DNA from: Cuniculiplasma sp052315415
Lineage (GTDB): Archaea > Thermoplasmatota > Thermoplasmata > Thermoplasmatales > Thermoplasmataceae
Assembly: GCA_052315415.1 (NCBI GenBank)
Contig: JBLSDH010000004.1
Coordinates: forward strand, 20,512-84,511
DNA length: 64,000 nt
Direction: 5' to 3'
Each line of letters starts with the position of its first letter. The first letter of the stretch is position 1. Shown here piece after piece: positions 24,262-33,529 of the stretch. Both the position numbers and the translations under genes were made by a program. Below the pieces are notes generated by a model. It worked only from the letters and a program-made list of their open reading frames with translations. It was not told the DNA's origin and did no database searches.

Positions 24262-24945
24262 ATGATGATAGATCCAGGAATATTTCTGGCAGCTCTGGGA
24301 ATAATAGTTTTGGAGATGTCAGAAGCATCCGCTGTTTCAATTGCACTGGCTGCAGATCAGAAGAACATATACCCTTATCTTTACACAACAGCCGGTGTCA
24401 TAACAATTCTCATACCAACTGCCCTTGCTGGGGATTTCTTTCAGATTTTTCCAATCATATATGTAAGACTCTTTTCTGCAATACTCATCCTTTACTTTGC
24501 CCAGAGGCTGGCAAGAAGTGCAAGAAGATCAATGAAATTCCAGTATGCAAAGAATTTTCCAAAATCACACAAGGAAGAGGTTGGTGAGAAGGGCGTTAAT
24601 GTTACTGCATACTCCGTGGGAATCGTGGAAGCCTTTGAGGCTGCAATAGTATTGATTGCTCTATTTCCAGAGAATTATTCTTCAACACTCATAGGGTTGA
24701 TTGTTGGTGTATTAATAGTGCTTGCGTTCTCATACGTATTGAGGCAGAGTATAAGAAAACTAAAACAGGGAATAGTAAAAGTTTCAGTATCTGCAATTCT
24801 GTTCACCTTTTCAGCCTACTGGTTCATAGAAACTATAACAACAATTAACGATATATTCCTAATACCTATGTTCGTGCTTTTCTTCATACTGGTATATATA
24901 TTTGCAACTTATGGAATTAAAAAATCAACAACTTCCCCGGCATAA
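24262..24945 (+). CDS. Multispanning membrane protein with paired ExxE motifs (predicted cation transporter)
   Basis: A 227-residue protein with about six or seven hydrophobic helices and a short charged loop in the middle (RSARRSMKFQYAKNFPKSHKEE). Two intramembrane acidic motifs occur in internally related positions: IVLEMSEASAVS near residue 16-27 and GIVEAFEAAIVLI near 120-132. Such paired E-x-x-E helices are seen in cation exchangers of the UPF0016/GDT1 type and in iron permeases, so a metal or cation transport role is plausible; the ion cannot be named. A TATA-like tttaaata at 24233-24240 places transcription start at the ATG. An ATG three bases downstream is equally possible. Confidence 0.6.
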   Translation: MMIDPGIFLAALGIIVLEMSEASAVSIALAADQKNIYPYLYTTAGVITILIPTALAGDFFQIFPIIYVRLFSAILILYFAQRLARSARRSMKFQYAKNFPKSHKEEVGEKGVNVTAYSVGIVEAFEAAIVLIALFPENYSSTLIGLIVGVLIVLAFSYVLRQSIRKLKQGIVKVSVSAILFTFSAYWFIETITTINDIFLIPMFVLFFILVYIFATYGIKKSTTSPA

Positions 24946-24976
24946 AAACATTTAACTTTTGATTTCATAACTAACC

Positions 24977-25591
24977 ATGATTAATTTCAGGGAAATAATA
25001 GATATAAGCATGCCAGTGGATGATACCACCCCTGTTTACGAGGGAGATCCTCAGATTTCAATAAAGGGAATAAGAAACAAGGAAAAAAATTACATACATA
25101 TCACAGACCTGCATTTTGGAAACCATACAGGAACCCATTTTGATGCACCATTTCATATGATACCCGAAGGCAAGAAATCATCTGAAATTCCGCTTGACCA
25201 TTTTATTGGAAATGCCACTGTGATCCAGGTTAATGGAGATTCGGTAAAAGTGGAAAATATACCGGAAAAACATAATGAAATAGTACTCTTCAAGACAAAA
25301 AATTCCGATTTTTCAGGGCAGTTTCATCGGGATTTCGCCTATATAGAAAAAGAAGCAGCCAAAAAACTTGCATCACACAATGTCAAGCTTGTGGGAATTG
25401 ATTATCTTTCGGTTGACCCATTTGGGTTTGATTATCCACATGCGCACATGGAATTTTTACCCAGGGGTATTGTTATAGTAGAGGGGTTAAGTTTAAAAAA
25501 TGTCACTCCTGGAGATTACTATTTCATAGGACTTCCCCTTAAAATTTCAACTGACGGAGCTCCAATCAGGGCAATACTTTTAAAATCATAG
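24977..25591 (+). CDS. Cyclase-family metal-dependent hydrolase (kynurenine formamidase-like)
   Basis: Member of the 'putative cyclase' family that includes bacterial kynurenine formamidase. The metal-binding motif HTGTHFDAPFHM (about residues 52-63), the segment LVGIDYLSVDPF and the C-terminal HAHMEFLPRGIVIVEGLSL are diagnostic. 204 residues, normal. It starts 31 bases after the membrane protein gene and lies 15 bases before speE, probably in one transcript. The natural substrate is not deducible; no other kynurenine pathway gene is present in the window, but the organism degrades aromatic amino acids (tyrosine operon), so N-formylkynurenine is a possibility. Confidence 0.85.
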   Translation: MINFREIIDISMPVDDTTPVYEGDPQISIKGIRNKEKNYIHITDLHFGNHTGTHFDAPFHMIPEGKKSSEIPLDHFIGNATVIQVNGDSVKVENIPEKHNEIVLFKTKNSDFSGQFHRDFAYIEKEAAKKLASHNVKLVGIDYLSVDPFGFDYPHAHMEFLPRGIVIVEGLSLKNVTPGDYYFIGLPLKISTDGAPIRAILLKS

Positions 25592-25606
25592 GTATTACTG
25601 AACGAG

Positions 25607-26431
25607 ATGAAGCTCATAGAAAACTGGTTCTCAGAGAGGTATTCAGAAAATCTTCAGCTATCCTTCAGGGTGAGTGATCAGCTGCTTTCTATAAGGACTG
25701 ATTACCAAAGAATAGATGTTTTTGAAACCTACGATTTTGGAAAACTACTGTCAATTGACGGCACGGTTCAGCTGACTGAGAGGGATGAATACGTCTATCA
25801 TGAAATGATAACAATGATGCCATATTACCATGCAAGGAAGAGACCTGAAAATGTCCTTGTCATAGGCGGAGGAGATGGGGGTGTTGCAGGAGAACTTCTG
25901 AAACTTGGGATTAAAAAAATTGTGAATGTTGAGATAGATGGCCATGTGGTGGAGGTATGCAGAAAGCACTTTCCTCAACTCTCATCCTCATTCGATCAAA
26001 AGGGTGTTAATCTTATTATTGGAGACGGCATCAAATACGTAAAGGAGACAAAAGAGAAGTTTGATATGGTAATCGTTGATTCAACAGATCCAGAGGGCCC
26101 TGCTGAAGGACTCTTTGGCAGAGACTTTTATTCCAACGTAAGAAAAATACTTTCAGAAGATGGAATTGTTGTTGCTCAGACCGGTTCACCCTACTATCAG
26201 CCCAGGGCAATAAAAATGGCAACTGATGCAATGAAAGCAAACTTCCAATACGTTATAACTTACACAGCTTTCATTCCAACCTATCCAAGCGGTTTCTGGA
26301 GTTTTACAATGGCTGCACAATACAAGCCAGAGATCAGGGAGGAGATTAAAATTAAGGGAAAGTACTTTAACGAACAGATATGCAGAGGCTCAACTGCACT
26401 GCCACAGTTTGTCCTGGATATGATCACCTGA
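25607..26431 (+). CDS. speE: Spermidine/polyamine aminopropyltransferase
   Basis: Transfers an aminopropyl group from decarboxylated S-adenosylmethionine to a polyamine acceptor. Motifs: YFETYDFGKLLSIDG-like start (VFETYDFGKLLSIDG), ERDEYVYHEMI, the SAM-binding VLVIGGGDGGVAGELL, and VDSTDPEGPAEGLFG, whose aspartate is catalytic. 274 residues, close to thermophilic archaeal enzymes that often have broad acceptor specificity. Start ATG at 25607, 15 bases after the cyclase gene. The last 8 bases overlap the convergent membrane protein gene. Confidence 0.95.
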   Translation: MKLIENWFSERYSENLQLSFRVSDQLLSIRTDYQRIDVFETYDFGKLLSIDGTVQLTERDEYVYHEMITMMPYYHARKRPENVLVIGGGDGGVAGELLKLGIKKIVNVEIDGHVVEVCRKHFPQLSSSFDQKGVNLIIGDGIKYVKETKEKFDMVIVDSTDPEGPAEGLFGRDFYSNVRKILSEDGIVVAQTGSPYYQPRAIKMATDAMKANFQYVITYTAFIPTYPSGFWSFTMAAQYKPEIREEIKIKGKYFNEQICRGSTALPQFVLDMIT

Positions 26432-26807
26432 TCTTCCAGTAAGCTTTTCTTTCTTTTATCATCTCTTCGTAATTTTTTCCATGTTTTCTTGCAATCCTTT
26501 CAAGTTTTCTCAGATTCTTGATAAAATTTGCCTTACTTTCACTATTTATGTTCTTTCTGAAAAAATTATCATCCCTTATCCAAGCGTAGGAATAATAGAG
26601 GAAGACAAAAAAACCTATGAATGAGAGGGCAAAGACCCAGTATTGCCAGTTGCCTATTGAAACAAGGGAAAGACCAGAATTTTCTATGGCCATATTTCCT
26701 GTTATAAGGTCGTTAAATGTGATCAGGAAAAATATAAAGGAAATCACCATAAGGGCCATATAAAAGTACACATACAGGTTCTTGAAACTAAATGACATAT
26801 CAGTCAT
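26424..26807 (-). CDS. Unknown two-helix membrane protein with basic cytoplasmic tail
   Basis: A ~127-residue protein with two hydrophobic helices (about residues 10-30 and 48-70) and a C-terminal tail rich in Lys/Arg (FIKNLRKLERIARKHGKNYEEMIKERKAYW). The tail could be a coiled helix contacting nucleic acid, ribosome or lipid head groups. I cannot assign a family. The TTG at 26810 is in frame but the ATG at 26807 is immediately adjacent and preferred. It precedes no gene in the same operon; its 3' end overlaps that of speE. Confidence 0.6.
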   Translation of the reverse strand: MTDMSFSFKNLYVYFYMALMVISFIFFLITFNDLITGNMAIENSGLSLVSIGNWQYWVFALSFIGFFVFLYYSYAWIRDDNFFRKNINSESKANFIKNLRKLERIARKHGKNYEEMIKERKAYWKIR

Positions 26808-26825
26808 CAATAAAACTTGTATATT

Positions 26826-27383
26826 TTAATTTGAGCCTTTATTCAACCATTCCATGAATTTTTCAAGAGCCCTGATCCTGTGTGAAAGCATGTTTTTTTC
26901 ATCCACGGTCATCTCTGCAAGTGATTTTTTGGAATCCACAGGTATGAATATTGGATCATATCCAAATCCATTAACTCCGGAAGGTTTTGTTGAAATATTT
27001 CCTTCCACTCTTCCAACAAATTGATCTATTTTCCCCTCATTGCAATATGATATAACGGTGACAAAAAACGCATTTCTTTTCGAAATTCCATTCATCAATT
27101 TTAATATTCCCTCATTTCCAATTTTTTTCTGAACATAGGAGGAGTAAGGACCGGGAAAACCTTTTAAACTTTCAATGTAGAGGCCTGTATCCTCCAGGAA
27201 AAAAGGCCCCTCAATTTTTTTATATAGATCTTCAGCACTTCTCCTGGAAATCTCCTCAGTGGTATCTGCCTGTATTTCATCATATTCAATATTTATCCAT
27301 TCGATCTTTATGTTCTTTTTTTCAGCATACTGTTTCACTTCAAGAAACTTATGTTCATTGTGGGTTACAAACTTCAGAATCAT
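26826..27383 (-). CDS. rdgB: XTP/dITP pyrophosphatase (HAM1/RdgB family)
   Basis: House-cleaning nucleotide pyrophosphatase that removes deaminated purine nucleotides. N-terminal FVTHNEHKFLEVKQYA (substrate loop), EDTGLYIESLKGFPGPYS, FGYDPIF and C-terminal SHRIRALEKF are all present. 185 residues. The ATG overlaps the stop of the upstream kae1-bud32 gene by 4 bases, a gene order found in several euryarchaea. Likely co-translated. Confidence 0.95.
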   Translation of the reverse strand: MILKFVTHNEHKFLEVKQYAEKKNIKIEWINIEYDEIQADTTEEISRRSAEDLYKKIEGPFFLEDTGLYIESLKGFPGPYSSYVQKKIGNEGILKLMNGISKRNAFFVTVISYCNEGKIDQFVGRVEGNISTKPSGVNGFGYDPIFIPVDSKKSLAEMTVDEKNMLSHRIRALEKFMEWLNKGSN

Positions 27384-28966
27384 GCATATCTCCTTCTTTC
27401 TTCGATTTTTTTCATTTCTTCAATCACTTTCTCCCCATCTCTGTAGCATTTTACATAAGATTTTAGGAAAATTTTAAAGAATTTTTCCCACTCCTCATAT
27501 TTTGATTTCAAACTTTCCTTCATCAGTCTTATATCATATGCTTTTTCTGTAATATCCTCTGTTTTCTTCCCCATGGAAGGATCTATGAAATAGGACTTTT
27601 CATCTTTGTATAATATATTGTTCAGTGTCAGATCACCATGACACAGATTCGCCTGGTGCATCTTTCCTGCCTGTTCGCCGGCATCATTCAGGCATTTTTC
27701 CATTTCAATTCCTTTTAACAATGATGCCTGTTTACCATCTATGTATTCGGCGGCATAGGAAATATCATCATATATCTTCAGGGGAAGAGGGGCATTCACA
27801 CCGGCGGATCTCATCTGAAAAAGCATGGATATCTCATTTCTCATCCTTGATTTTCTTATCATATTATCCAGTTCCTCCGTTCTGTACATTTTTTGGGGTC
27901 TGCTCTTTTTTATGCATATCAAACCTTTTATTTCTTCTATTGAAATTATGGATTCCGCCCCTTTCATCCGGTATTTGGTATTTTTGTCCTCTATCCATGG
28001 GGTTTTCACTTCATCTATTCTGTAATACTGATCTATAGCAGTATCTTCAATTTTTTGAAATCCTGAATATTTAGAAATGAGAAGCCCTGCCTGCCCTATC
28101 ATTGCTCCATTGTCCATACAGTATTCAAGTGGCGTATCGAAAACTCTAACTCCATGCTCCTTGGCCATATCCGTTATCATCTGATTAAGTCGTCTGTTCC
28201 TTGCCACTCCTCCAGCGGTGAGTATTTCACCCTTTCCGGAGGTGAACAGTGCTCTTTCAAGAATCTCAACAACCATTGAAAATGAGGTTTCCTGAACACT
28301 GAAAGCTACGTCTTCAGGCCTTTCACCCTTGCCTATGAGTGAAACTGCTGCAGTATATATGCCTGAAAATGCAACATCCATTCCTCTCACTGAATAAGGT
28401 ATTTTTAGAAGCTTCTTCCCTTTTTCAGCCAGTTTTTCAATTTCAGGACCTGCTGGAAAAGGTATGTTAAGAGCCCTTCCAAGCTTATCTATCATGTTGC
28501 CTATACCAATGTCAAGAGTCTCTCCAAGAACAGAATAATGATCTGCCATATGTGCAATGATCTGTGTGTTTCCACCGGAAACATACAACATTACCGGATC
28601 ATATGCACCGGATAACCTTCTTCCTATCTCAACATGGCCCAATGGATGATTGACACCTACGATTGGAACATTGTATTTAAGAGCAAAGGCCCTTGCTGAA
28701 GCTGCTGTGATCTTTAGAGATGGTGGCAGCCCAGGCCCCCTTGAAAAGCACACCAATTGTATATCTTCAGGCCTGATGCCTGCCTCTTCTATTGCCTTCT
28801 TAATCACAATGGGCGCATACTGGAAATGATGATCTGCTGTCTCTCTTGGATTTATCCCACCATTGGCTGGTTTGTATGTGTGAGAGACCATTGAATAAAT
28901 TTTATTCTCGTCCAGCACAGACGCACTTATTGTATGGGCCGTACCCTCTATCCCAAGAGCGAGCAT
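27380..28966 (-). CDS. Kae1-Bud32 fusion: tRNA t6A synthase subunit with atypical kinase
   Basis: KEOPS components fused in one 528-residue chain. Kae1 (residues 1-~325) performs threonylcarbamoyl transfer to A37 of ANN-decoding tRNAs: metal histidines in HPLGHVEIG (107-115), YVSGGNTQ (128-135), AGGVARNRRL, and DNGAMIG (285-291). Bud32 (about 340-528) has CHGDLTLNNILY (442-453) as the catalytic loop. The expected DFG-like segment reads IDPSMG (461-466), so the aspartate is kept but Phe-Gly is Pro-Ser. Fusion of the two is known in Thermoplasmatales and some methanogens. Overlaps rdgB by 4 bases. Confidence 0.94.
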   Translation of the reverse strand: MLALGIEGTAHTISASVLDENKIYSMVSHTYKPANGGINPRETADHHFQYAPIVIKKAIEEAGIRPEDIQLVCFSRGPGLPPSLKITAASARAFALKYNVPIVGVNHPLGHVEIGRRLSGAYDPVMLYVSGGNTQIIAHMADHYSVLGETLDIGIGNMIDKLGRALNIPFPAGPEIEKLAEKGKKLLKIPYSVRGMDVAFSGIYTAAVSLIGKGERPEDVAFSVQETSFSMVVEILERALFTSGKGEILTAGGVARNRRLNQMITDMAKEHGVRVFDTPLEYCMDNGAMIGQAGLLISKYSGFQKIEDTAIDQYYRIDEVKTPWIEDKNTKYRMKGAESIISIEEIKGLICIKKSRPQKMYRTEELDNMIRKSRMRNEISMLFQMRSAGVNAPLPLKIYDDISYAAEYIDGKQASLLKGIEMEKCLNDAGEQAGKMHQANLCHGDLTLNNILYKDEKSYFIDPSMGKKTEDITEKAYDIRLMKESLKSKYEEWEKFFKIFLKSYVKCYRDGEKVIEEMKKIEERRRYA

Positions 28967-29002
28967 TAAATGTGTATGTTTTATTATTTAATACTCTTAT
29001 TC

Positions 29003-30214
29003 CTATGCTTTTTTCAATGTGAACAGAGTATAGATACTTGATAAAAAGAGTATCAGAGAGCCAAGTGAACCCCACGCAAGGAGTTTAATATTTCTCTTAA
29101 CATTGAAGTTAATAATTGAGAGTCCAAAGACCACGGAAGAAAGTGACGAAATATAGTAAAAGCTTCTGAAAATCATAAAATATGATCCCCTGTAAAACAG
29201 CTTCATAGAAAATGTATGAATAATCAGATTAATGAGTCCAAATCTGTATACCAGTTCCGCAGTCACAACGCCTCTAAAAAGTAATGAGCCAAATAGCAAT
29301 ATTGGAATAACAAATGTGAAAAAGCTTTCTATCTTGTAAAATCTGTTTGCCTTCTTCATTGTACCGTTTCTTATATTTTCAAAGAAATTTCTCCAAGTGG
29401 TTCTTGTCCATCTCTCCATCTGTTTCCAGAGTGACTTGAAGTTAGCCTTTGGCTCCACAGTGACATTGCAGGAGAAGCATTTCTTTGCGTAGTAGCCTTT
29501 TCTTATTACATAAGATGTAAGTTCTGCATCGTCCCCGCCCCCCTGGTATATTATTTTTCCCCTGTATTTTTTTGTCCTGAATTCTTCAGAAACCACATGA
29601 TCTTTTATAAGGTCCGATCTGTACATGCAAAAAGGTCCATCAATTAGCATTACTGAACCAAAATAGTTCATGGCTTTCTGTATTTTCTCCTTTGCCCTTT
29701 CAAAAAACTCCATTGCATATCCTGTTGGTTTTCCATCGGATGTATCAAAATGAAGATTTCCACCAATCCCGCCAGTATCTGGTCTCACATTTTTCAATAA
29801 TTGGCCAACTGCATCATCCGAGGGGATAACATCTCCATCCATGAAAACAACAAATGGTGTTTCAACACTTTCCATCCCAAGGCCCATGGAATCTCTCTTT
29901 CCTGATCTAGCCTTTTTACCAATGATTTCCACATTCATACCATTTAGCGCATTCCTGTAAATTTCAGGATTTCCGTCAACAACAACTATTGTTTTGTAAA
30001 CCTGTGGGATTATGATTCTCAAAGACTCTCTTATTCTTAACGGGTCTTCGTTGTAAACCGTTACTATGCAAGTGATATCTTCCTTCCCATAATGATTCAG
30101 AGGCTGATGTTCCTCATTCTTTTTGCTGAAATGGTAATTCAGAATATAATATAGCAAGGAAGTCATTGACCCAACCACACTCAGTAAAATGAAGATCAGG
30201 AATTCAATTCTCAC
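29003..30214 (-). CDS. Membrane glycosyltransferase family 2 (hyaluronan/cellulose synthase-like)
   Basis: A 403-residue processive-type GT2 enzyme. One N-terminal helix (about 1-25), then a cytoplasmic GT-A domain with ITCIVTVYNEDP, the DxD motif FMDGDVIPSD, the acceptor/base motif GGGDDAELTSY and QMERWTRTTW (the Q-x-x-R-W motif of processive synthases), and three or four C-terminal helices. It probably builds a cell-surface polysaccharide or adds sugars to lipid carriers. Starts with GTG at 30214. Not clearly in an operon: kae1 starts 37 bases downstream on the same strand, with an AT-rich promoter-like gap. Confidence 0.88.
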   Translation of the reverse strand: MRIEFLIFILLSVVGSMTSLLYYILNYHFSKKNEEHQPLNHYGKEDITCIVTVYNEDPLRIRESLRIIIPQVYKTIVVVDGNPEIYRNALNGMNVEIIGKKARSGKRDSMGLGMESVETPFVVFMDGDVIPSDDAVGQLLKNVRPDTGGIGGNLHFDTSDGKPTGYAMEFFERAKEKIQKAMNYFGSVMLIDGPFCMYRSDLIKDHVVSEEFRTKKYRGKIIYQGGGDDAELTSYVIRKGYYAKKCFSCNVTVEPKANFKSLWKQMERWTRTTWRNFFENIRNGTMKKANRFYKIESFFTFVIPILLFGSLLFRGVVTAELVYRFGLINLIIHTFSMKLFYRGSYFMIFRSFYYISSLSSVVFGLSIINFNVKRNIKLLAWGSLGSLILFLSSIYTLFTLKKA

Positions 30215-30255
30215 AAATATCCATTCTCCAGCTATTTAATTGTTTATTGGTACGA

Positions 30256-31134
30256 TCATACAAACAGCACCTGCTTATCTTTCACAAAAGTGCCTTTTTG
30301 AAGATCGAGAAATGCCTGGTTTAGTTCCTCTTCTGTTGTCATCACAACAGGCCCGTACCATGCAATTCTTTCTCTCTGTGGCTTTCCACCTATTATTATG
30401 GCCTCTGATCCATTCTGGCCTGAAACGCTGAAAGTTTCACCAGTATCTGATAAAATGATAACCTGTCCTCTTGATATTCTATTTGAATTTACTGTAATTT
30501 CTCCATTCAGGCCAAGAACTAAGATCTTTTTGCCATCCATCTCATTCAAGGTGATAGTTTCTCCATTAAATTTAAAGTGGAAGTAGGATATCTGGCTTGA
30601 TTCATTAACATACGGGCCAGTAACATCTCCGTACTTTCCTCCTATTACCTTTACCTGTGTACCACCTTCCGTCTTATAAGTTTCAATTTCAGAACTCTTT
30701 CTGTAAATGTAGGTTGGTTTCTGCATCTTTTCCCTTGATCTGAGGTTAATCCACAACTGGACTCCATACACCTCTTTTTTTCCGCTTTTTCTCAATTCTT
30801 CATCATTGTATGCCGGCATCTCCTGATGAAAAATTCCGCTTCCGGCAACCATGCTCTGTATATCTCCTCCGTACATTCTTCCTCGATTTCCGTTGCTGTC
30901 TTCGTGATCCGTTATCCCTTTAATCTGATATGTGAGGGTCTCTATTCCTCTGTGAGGGTGCCATGGAAAACCTGCCTCATATTCCTGTGGGATATCTGAG
31001 CCGAATAAATCCATGAGAAGAAAAGGATCTGTCATTTTAAATGTATTAGGACCTCCAAAAGTCCTAAGGAGTTTTACTCCAGCACCATCATAGGCAACTC
31101 TGCCCTGGATAATGCCTATTATACTTTTTTCCAT
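30256..31134 (-). CDS. Pirin family protein
   Basis: Bicupin of the pirin family, 292 residues. The metal site histidines and glutamate are visible: FPWHPHRGIETLTYQ (two His) and VAGSGIFHQEMP (His and Glu); the N-terminal GAGVKLLRTFGGPN is the conserved pirin opening. Some bacterial pirins have quercetin 2,3-dioxygenase activity and human pirin is an iron-dependent cofactor; the function in this organism is unknown. Monocistronic by its spacing (74 bases from mrp, 41 from the glycosyltransferase gene). Confidence 0.92.
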   Translation of the reverse strand: MEKSIIGIIQGRVAYDGAGVKLLRTFGGPNTFKMTDPFLLMDLFGSDIPQEYEAGFPWHPHRGIETLTYQIKGITDHEDSNGNRGRMYGGDIQSMVAGSGIFHQEMPAYNDEELRKSGKKEVYGVQLWINLRSREKMQKPTYIYRKSSEIETYKTEGGTQVKVIGGKYGDVTGPYVNESSQISYFHFKFNGETITLNEMDGKKILVLGLNGEITVNSNRISRGQVIILSDTGETFSVSGQNGSEAIIIGGKPQRERIAWYGPVVMTTEEELNQAFLDLQKGTFVKDKQVLFV

Positions 31135-31208
31135 GATACAGCAATGGATTTTTAATAAAAATAAGTATTATTTATTACATTCGTTGATACTAAATTACAC
31201 TTTTAATA

Positions 31209-32045
31209 TCATTTTTCAACTATTTTGATTAATTTTTGTGCAACCTCTTCATATATTTTTCTCACGGGCTCAGAAGATGTAACAGCAGGTATACCGGAAT
31301 CTCCTGAACTCACAATCTCAGGAAATATGGGTATCCTTCCAAGGAAATTTATCCCCTTTTCCTTTGCAAGCCTTTCAGCTCCACCAGTCTTGAATATTTC
31401 TGTAACCTTTCCACAGTGGGGGCATGCAAAACCAGACATGTTTTCCACTATTCCAATAATATTCATCTTGAACTGCTCAGCAAAATTTATTGCTTTCTTT
31501 GCATCATTCAAGGCAACATCCTGAGGCGTTACAACAATGATCACACCATCTATTTTAGATGGTATCATCTGGGCAACGGTTATAGCCTCATCTCCAGTTC
31601 CAGGAGGAAAATCAATTATAATATAGTCTGTACCAGCCCATTCTGTATCCTCAAGAAAGTTGTGCATTATCCTCCCTCTCAATGCCCCCCTCCATATAAG
31701 TGCTGTATTCTCGTCAGGAAGTATGAACGCCATTGATACAACCTTAACCTTATTAAAGTTTGAAACTGCAGGTACTATTCTGTTACCATTTGCGGACAGC
31801 TTTTCTTTTCTAATTCCAAGCATCATTGGATCATCAGGGCCATTCAGATCAGCATCTATGAGGCCAACACTCCTCTCCTTCCCAAGGGTAACCGCAAGAT
31901 TGACTGAAAATGTGCTCTTTCCAACACCACCTTTACCGCTCATAACAAGTATTGTATGCTTAACTCCAAGGTATTTGTCAGATTCCTCTGGAGGGATCTG
32001 TTTTACCGGTGGAGGTTCATTGATCTTAATTGTACCTTTTGGCAT
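31209..32045 (-). CDS. Mrp/NBP35-type Fe-S cluster carrier ATPase
   Basis: P-loop scaffold or carrier for iron-sulfur clusters (ApbC/Mrp/NBP35 group), 278 residues. Deviant Walker A SGKGGVGKSTFSVNLA, Walker B/switch LIDADLNGPD, DFPPGTGDE, and the cluster-binding CPHC pair in GFACPHCGKVTEIF. No N-terminal DUF59 domain, as usual for archaeal forms. Probably supplies 4Fe-4S clusters to apo-proteins such as the ferredoxin and other redox enzymes. It is 35 bases downstream of the DP1 gene. Confidence 0.93.
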   Translation of the reverse strand: MPKGTIKINEPPPVKQIPPEESDKYLGVKHTILVMSGKGGVGKSTFSVNLAVTLGKERSVGLIDADLNGPDDPMMLGIRKEKLSANGNRIVPAVSNFNKVKVVSMAFILPDENTALIWRGALRGRIMHNFLEDTEWAGTDYIIIDFPPGTGDEAITVAQMIPSKIDGVIIVVTPQDVALNDAKKAINFAEQFKMNIIGIVENMSGFACPHCGKVTEIFKTGGAERLAKEKGINFLGRIPIFPEIVSSGDSGIPAVTSSEPVRKIYEEVAQKLIKIVEK

Positions 32046-32080
32046 GTTACCTGTATTTCATCTTATTATAAATATGAAGA

Positions 32081-33508
32081 TTATGAAAAATTCTTCTTGA
32101 TCACATTCTTGGAATTCAGATCAAAAAGTGTCACTATGCAAGGGTCAGGTGAATAGTTCATCATTTTCTGATATTCTGTCTGGGACTGCCATGTTGAAGA
32201 ATTAACATACCTCACACCATTATAGTTCCCAAGGAAATGCCCATGTATATGCCCAGTAATGAAGATGTCAGGTACCTCTTCTATTATGTGATGATCATCA
32301 CTGGATGGTATTATGGGAGTTCTGCTTCCATATGGTGGCCCCAGATATCTTCTTTTTAACATGAGCTCTAGTACCTTTCCAACACTCTTGAAACTGCCGC
32401 CCGGTATGAGTTCAATAAGATCATTTATGGCCATTCCATGGTATATGAGAATGTTTTTAGTGCCTATTTTCAGATTTGTTGGATTTGGAAGCATTTTAAC
32501 ATTTTTACCAAACAAATTTTTCACACCTTCTCCGAATGCTGGCTGAGGTTCTGCCAATCTCACAGTGTCGTGGTTGCCGGGCATAATATAAACGCTTATA
32601 TCTTCAGGTATCTGGTTCACATATTCTGCAAGTGATGCATACTGCTCAATAGGATTCACAATTTCAAGATCATTCGCCTGTCCGGGATAAACACCAATGC
32701 CATCAACAACATCTCCACTCATTATTATGTGTCTTACATTGGCAGCATCCTCGCTGCTTGAATTGAACCATTTTATCATTCTTTCAAAATTTTCCTTGAG
32801 CAGTGTCTTACTACCTACATGTATATCAGAAATGGAACAGACATATTCTGGCTCTCTCACATCTTCTTGTATAATTCTGTTTGGAATGTCTGGTCTTATT
32901 ATTTCCGAAGTAAATATCGCAGGTTTCTCCCTTCCATTAAAGTTTGAGGATTTTGGCTTTCTACCCACCAGCCCTATAACCTCGTCATTCAGTATTATCT
33001 CCTCAGATAGGGGATTGTTTTTCATTACTATTGCATCTATTGTAGAATCTTCATCTTCTACCGTTATTTTCAGATGACCATTCTGTGTCTTTTTAACATC
33101 AGCTACCATTCCTATAATCCTGTATTCTCCTGGTCCTCCGTCAACCACAGACCTTATATCCGAAACCTCTCTGAGTCTGCCCGCATTAAGTATTATTGAT
33201 TTGAGTTTTTCATATCTGCTAATGAACATTCCTCTGAAGTCCTCTATGGAGTCACCCGCCTTTAACTGGCTGAAATCTATCTCCTTTATAACAGGAATGG
33301 ATTCACTTTTCCCATCCCTGAGAAGTGAAATAACATCGGAGTATCTGATTATGCCCTTTGAAATGTATTCATTTGAAAGAAATCTCATAATACTAGTTCC
33401 AAGTGATTTCTCAATTATGGTTTTAACTGCCTTTGGTTCTATGAGAATCCCATGTTTTTGGAAGAATTCAATTATCTCCTCCCTTTTTGTGAAAAGGCCA
33501 TTATCCAT
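32081..33508 (-). CDS. polB: DNA polymerase D (polymerase II) small subunit DP1
   Basis: Proofreading 3'-5' exonuclease subunit of the euryarchaeal replicative polymerase. After an N-terminal helical region and an OB fold (GMVADVKKTQNGHLKITVED), the calcineurin-like phosphodiesterase motifs are all present: SDIHVGSKT, SGDVVDG, PGNHDTVR, IYHGMAIND and TGHIHGHFLGNY, so the nuclease should be active. 475 residues, normal. The large subunit DP2 is not in the window. Its start at 33508 is only 21 bases from the divergent EamA-like gene, so the two promoters must overlap coding sequence. Confidence 0.95.
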   Translation of the reverse strand: MDNGLFTKREEIIEFFQKHGILIEPKAVKTIIEKSLGTSIMRFLSNEYISKGIIRYSDVISLLRDGKSESIPVIKEIDFSQLKAGDSIEDFRGMFISRYEKLKSIILNAGRLREVSDIRSVVDGGPGEYRIIGMVADVKKTQNGHLKITVEDEDSTIDAIVMKNNPLSEEIILNDEVIGLVGRKPKSSNFNGREKPAIFTSEIIRPDIPNRIIQEDVREPEYVCSISDIHVGSKTLLKENFERMIKWFNSSSEDAANVRHIIMSGDVVDGIGVYPGQANDLEIVNPIEQYASLAEYVNQIPEDISVYIMPGNHDTVRLAEPQPAFGEGVKNLFGKNVKMLPNPTNLKIGTKNILIYHGMAINDLIELIPGGSFKSVGKVLELMLKRRYLGPPYGSRTPIIPSSDDHHIIEEVPDIFITGHIHGHFLGNYNGVRYVNSSTWQSQTEYQKMMNYSPDPCIVTLFDLNSKNVIKKNFS

Positions 33509-33529
33509 TATGAATATGATATCATTTTA

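Noticed and set aside
27625..28038. 137-codon plus-strand frame opposite kae1-bud32
   Set aside because: It mirrors codon usage of the opposite strand and has no recognisable domain; the KEOPS fusion is certain.
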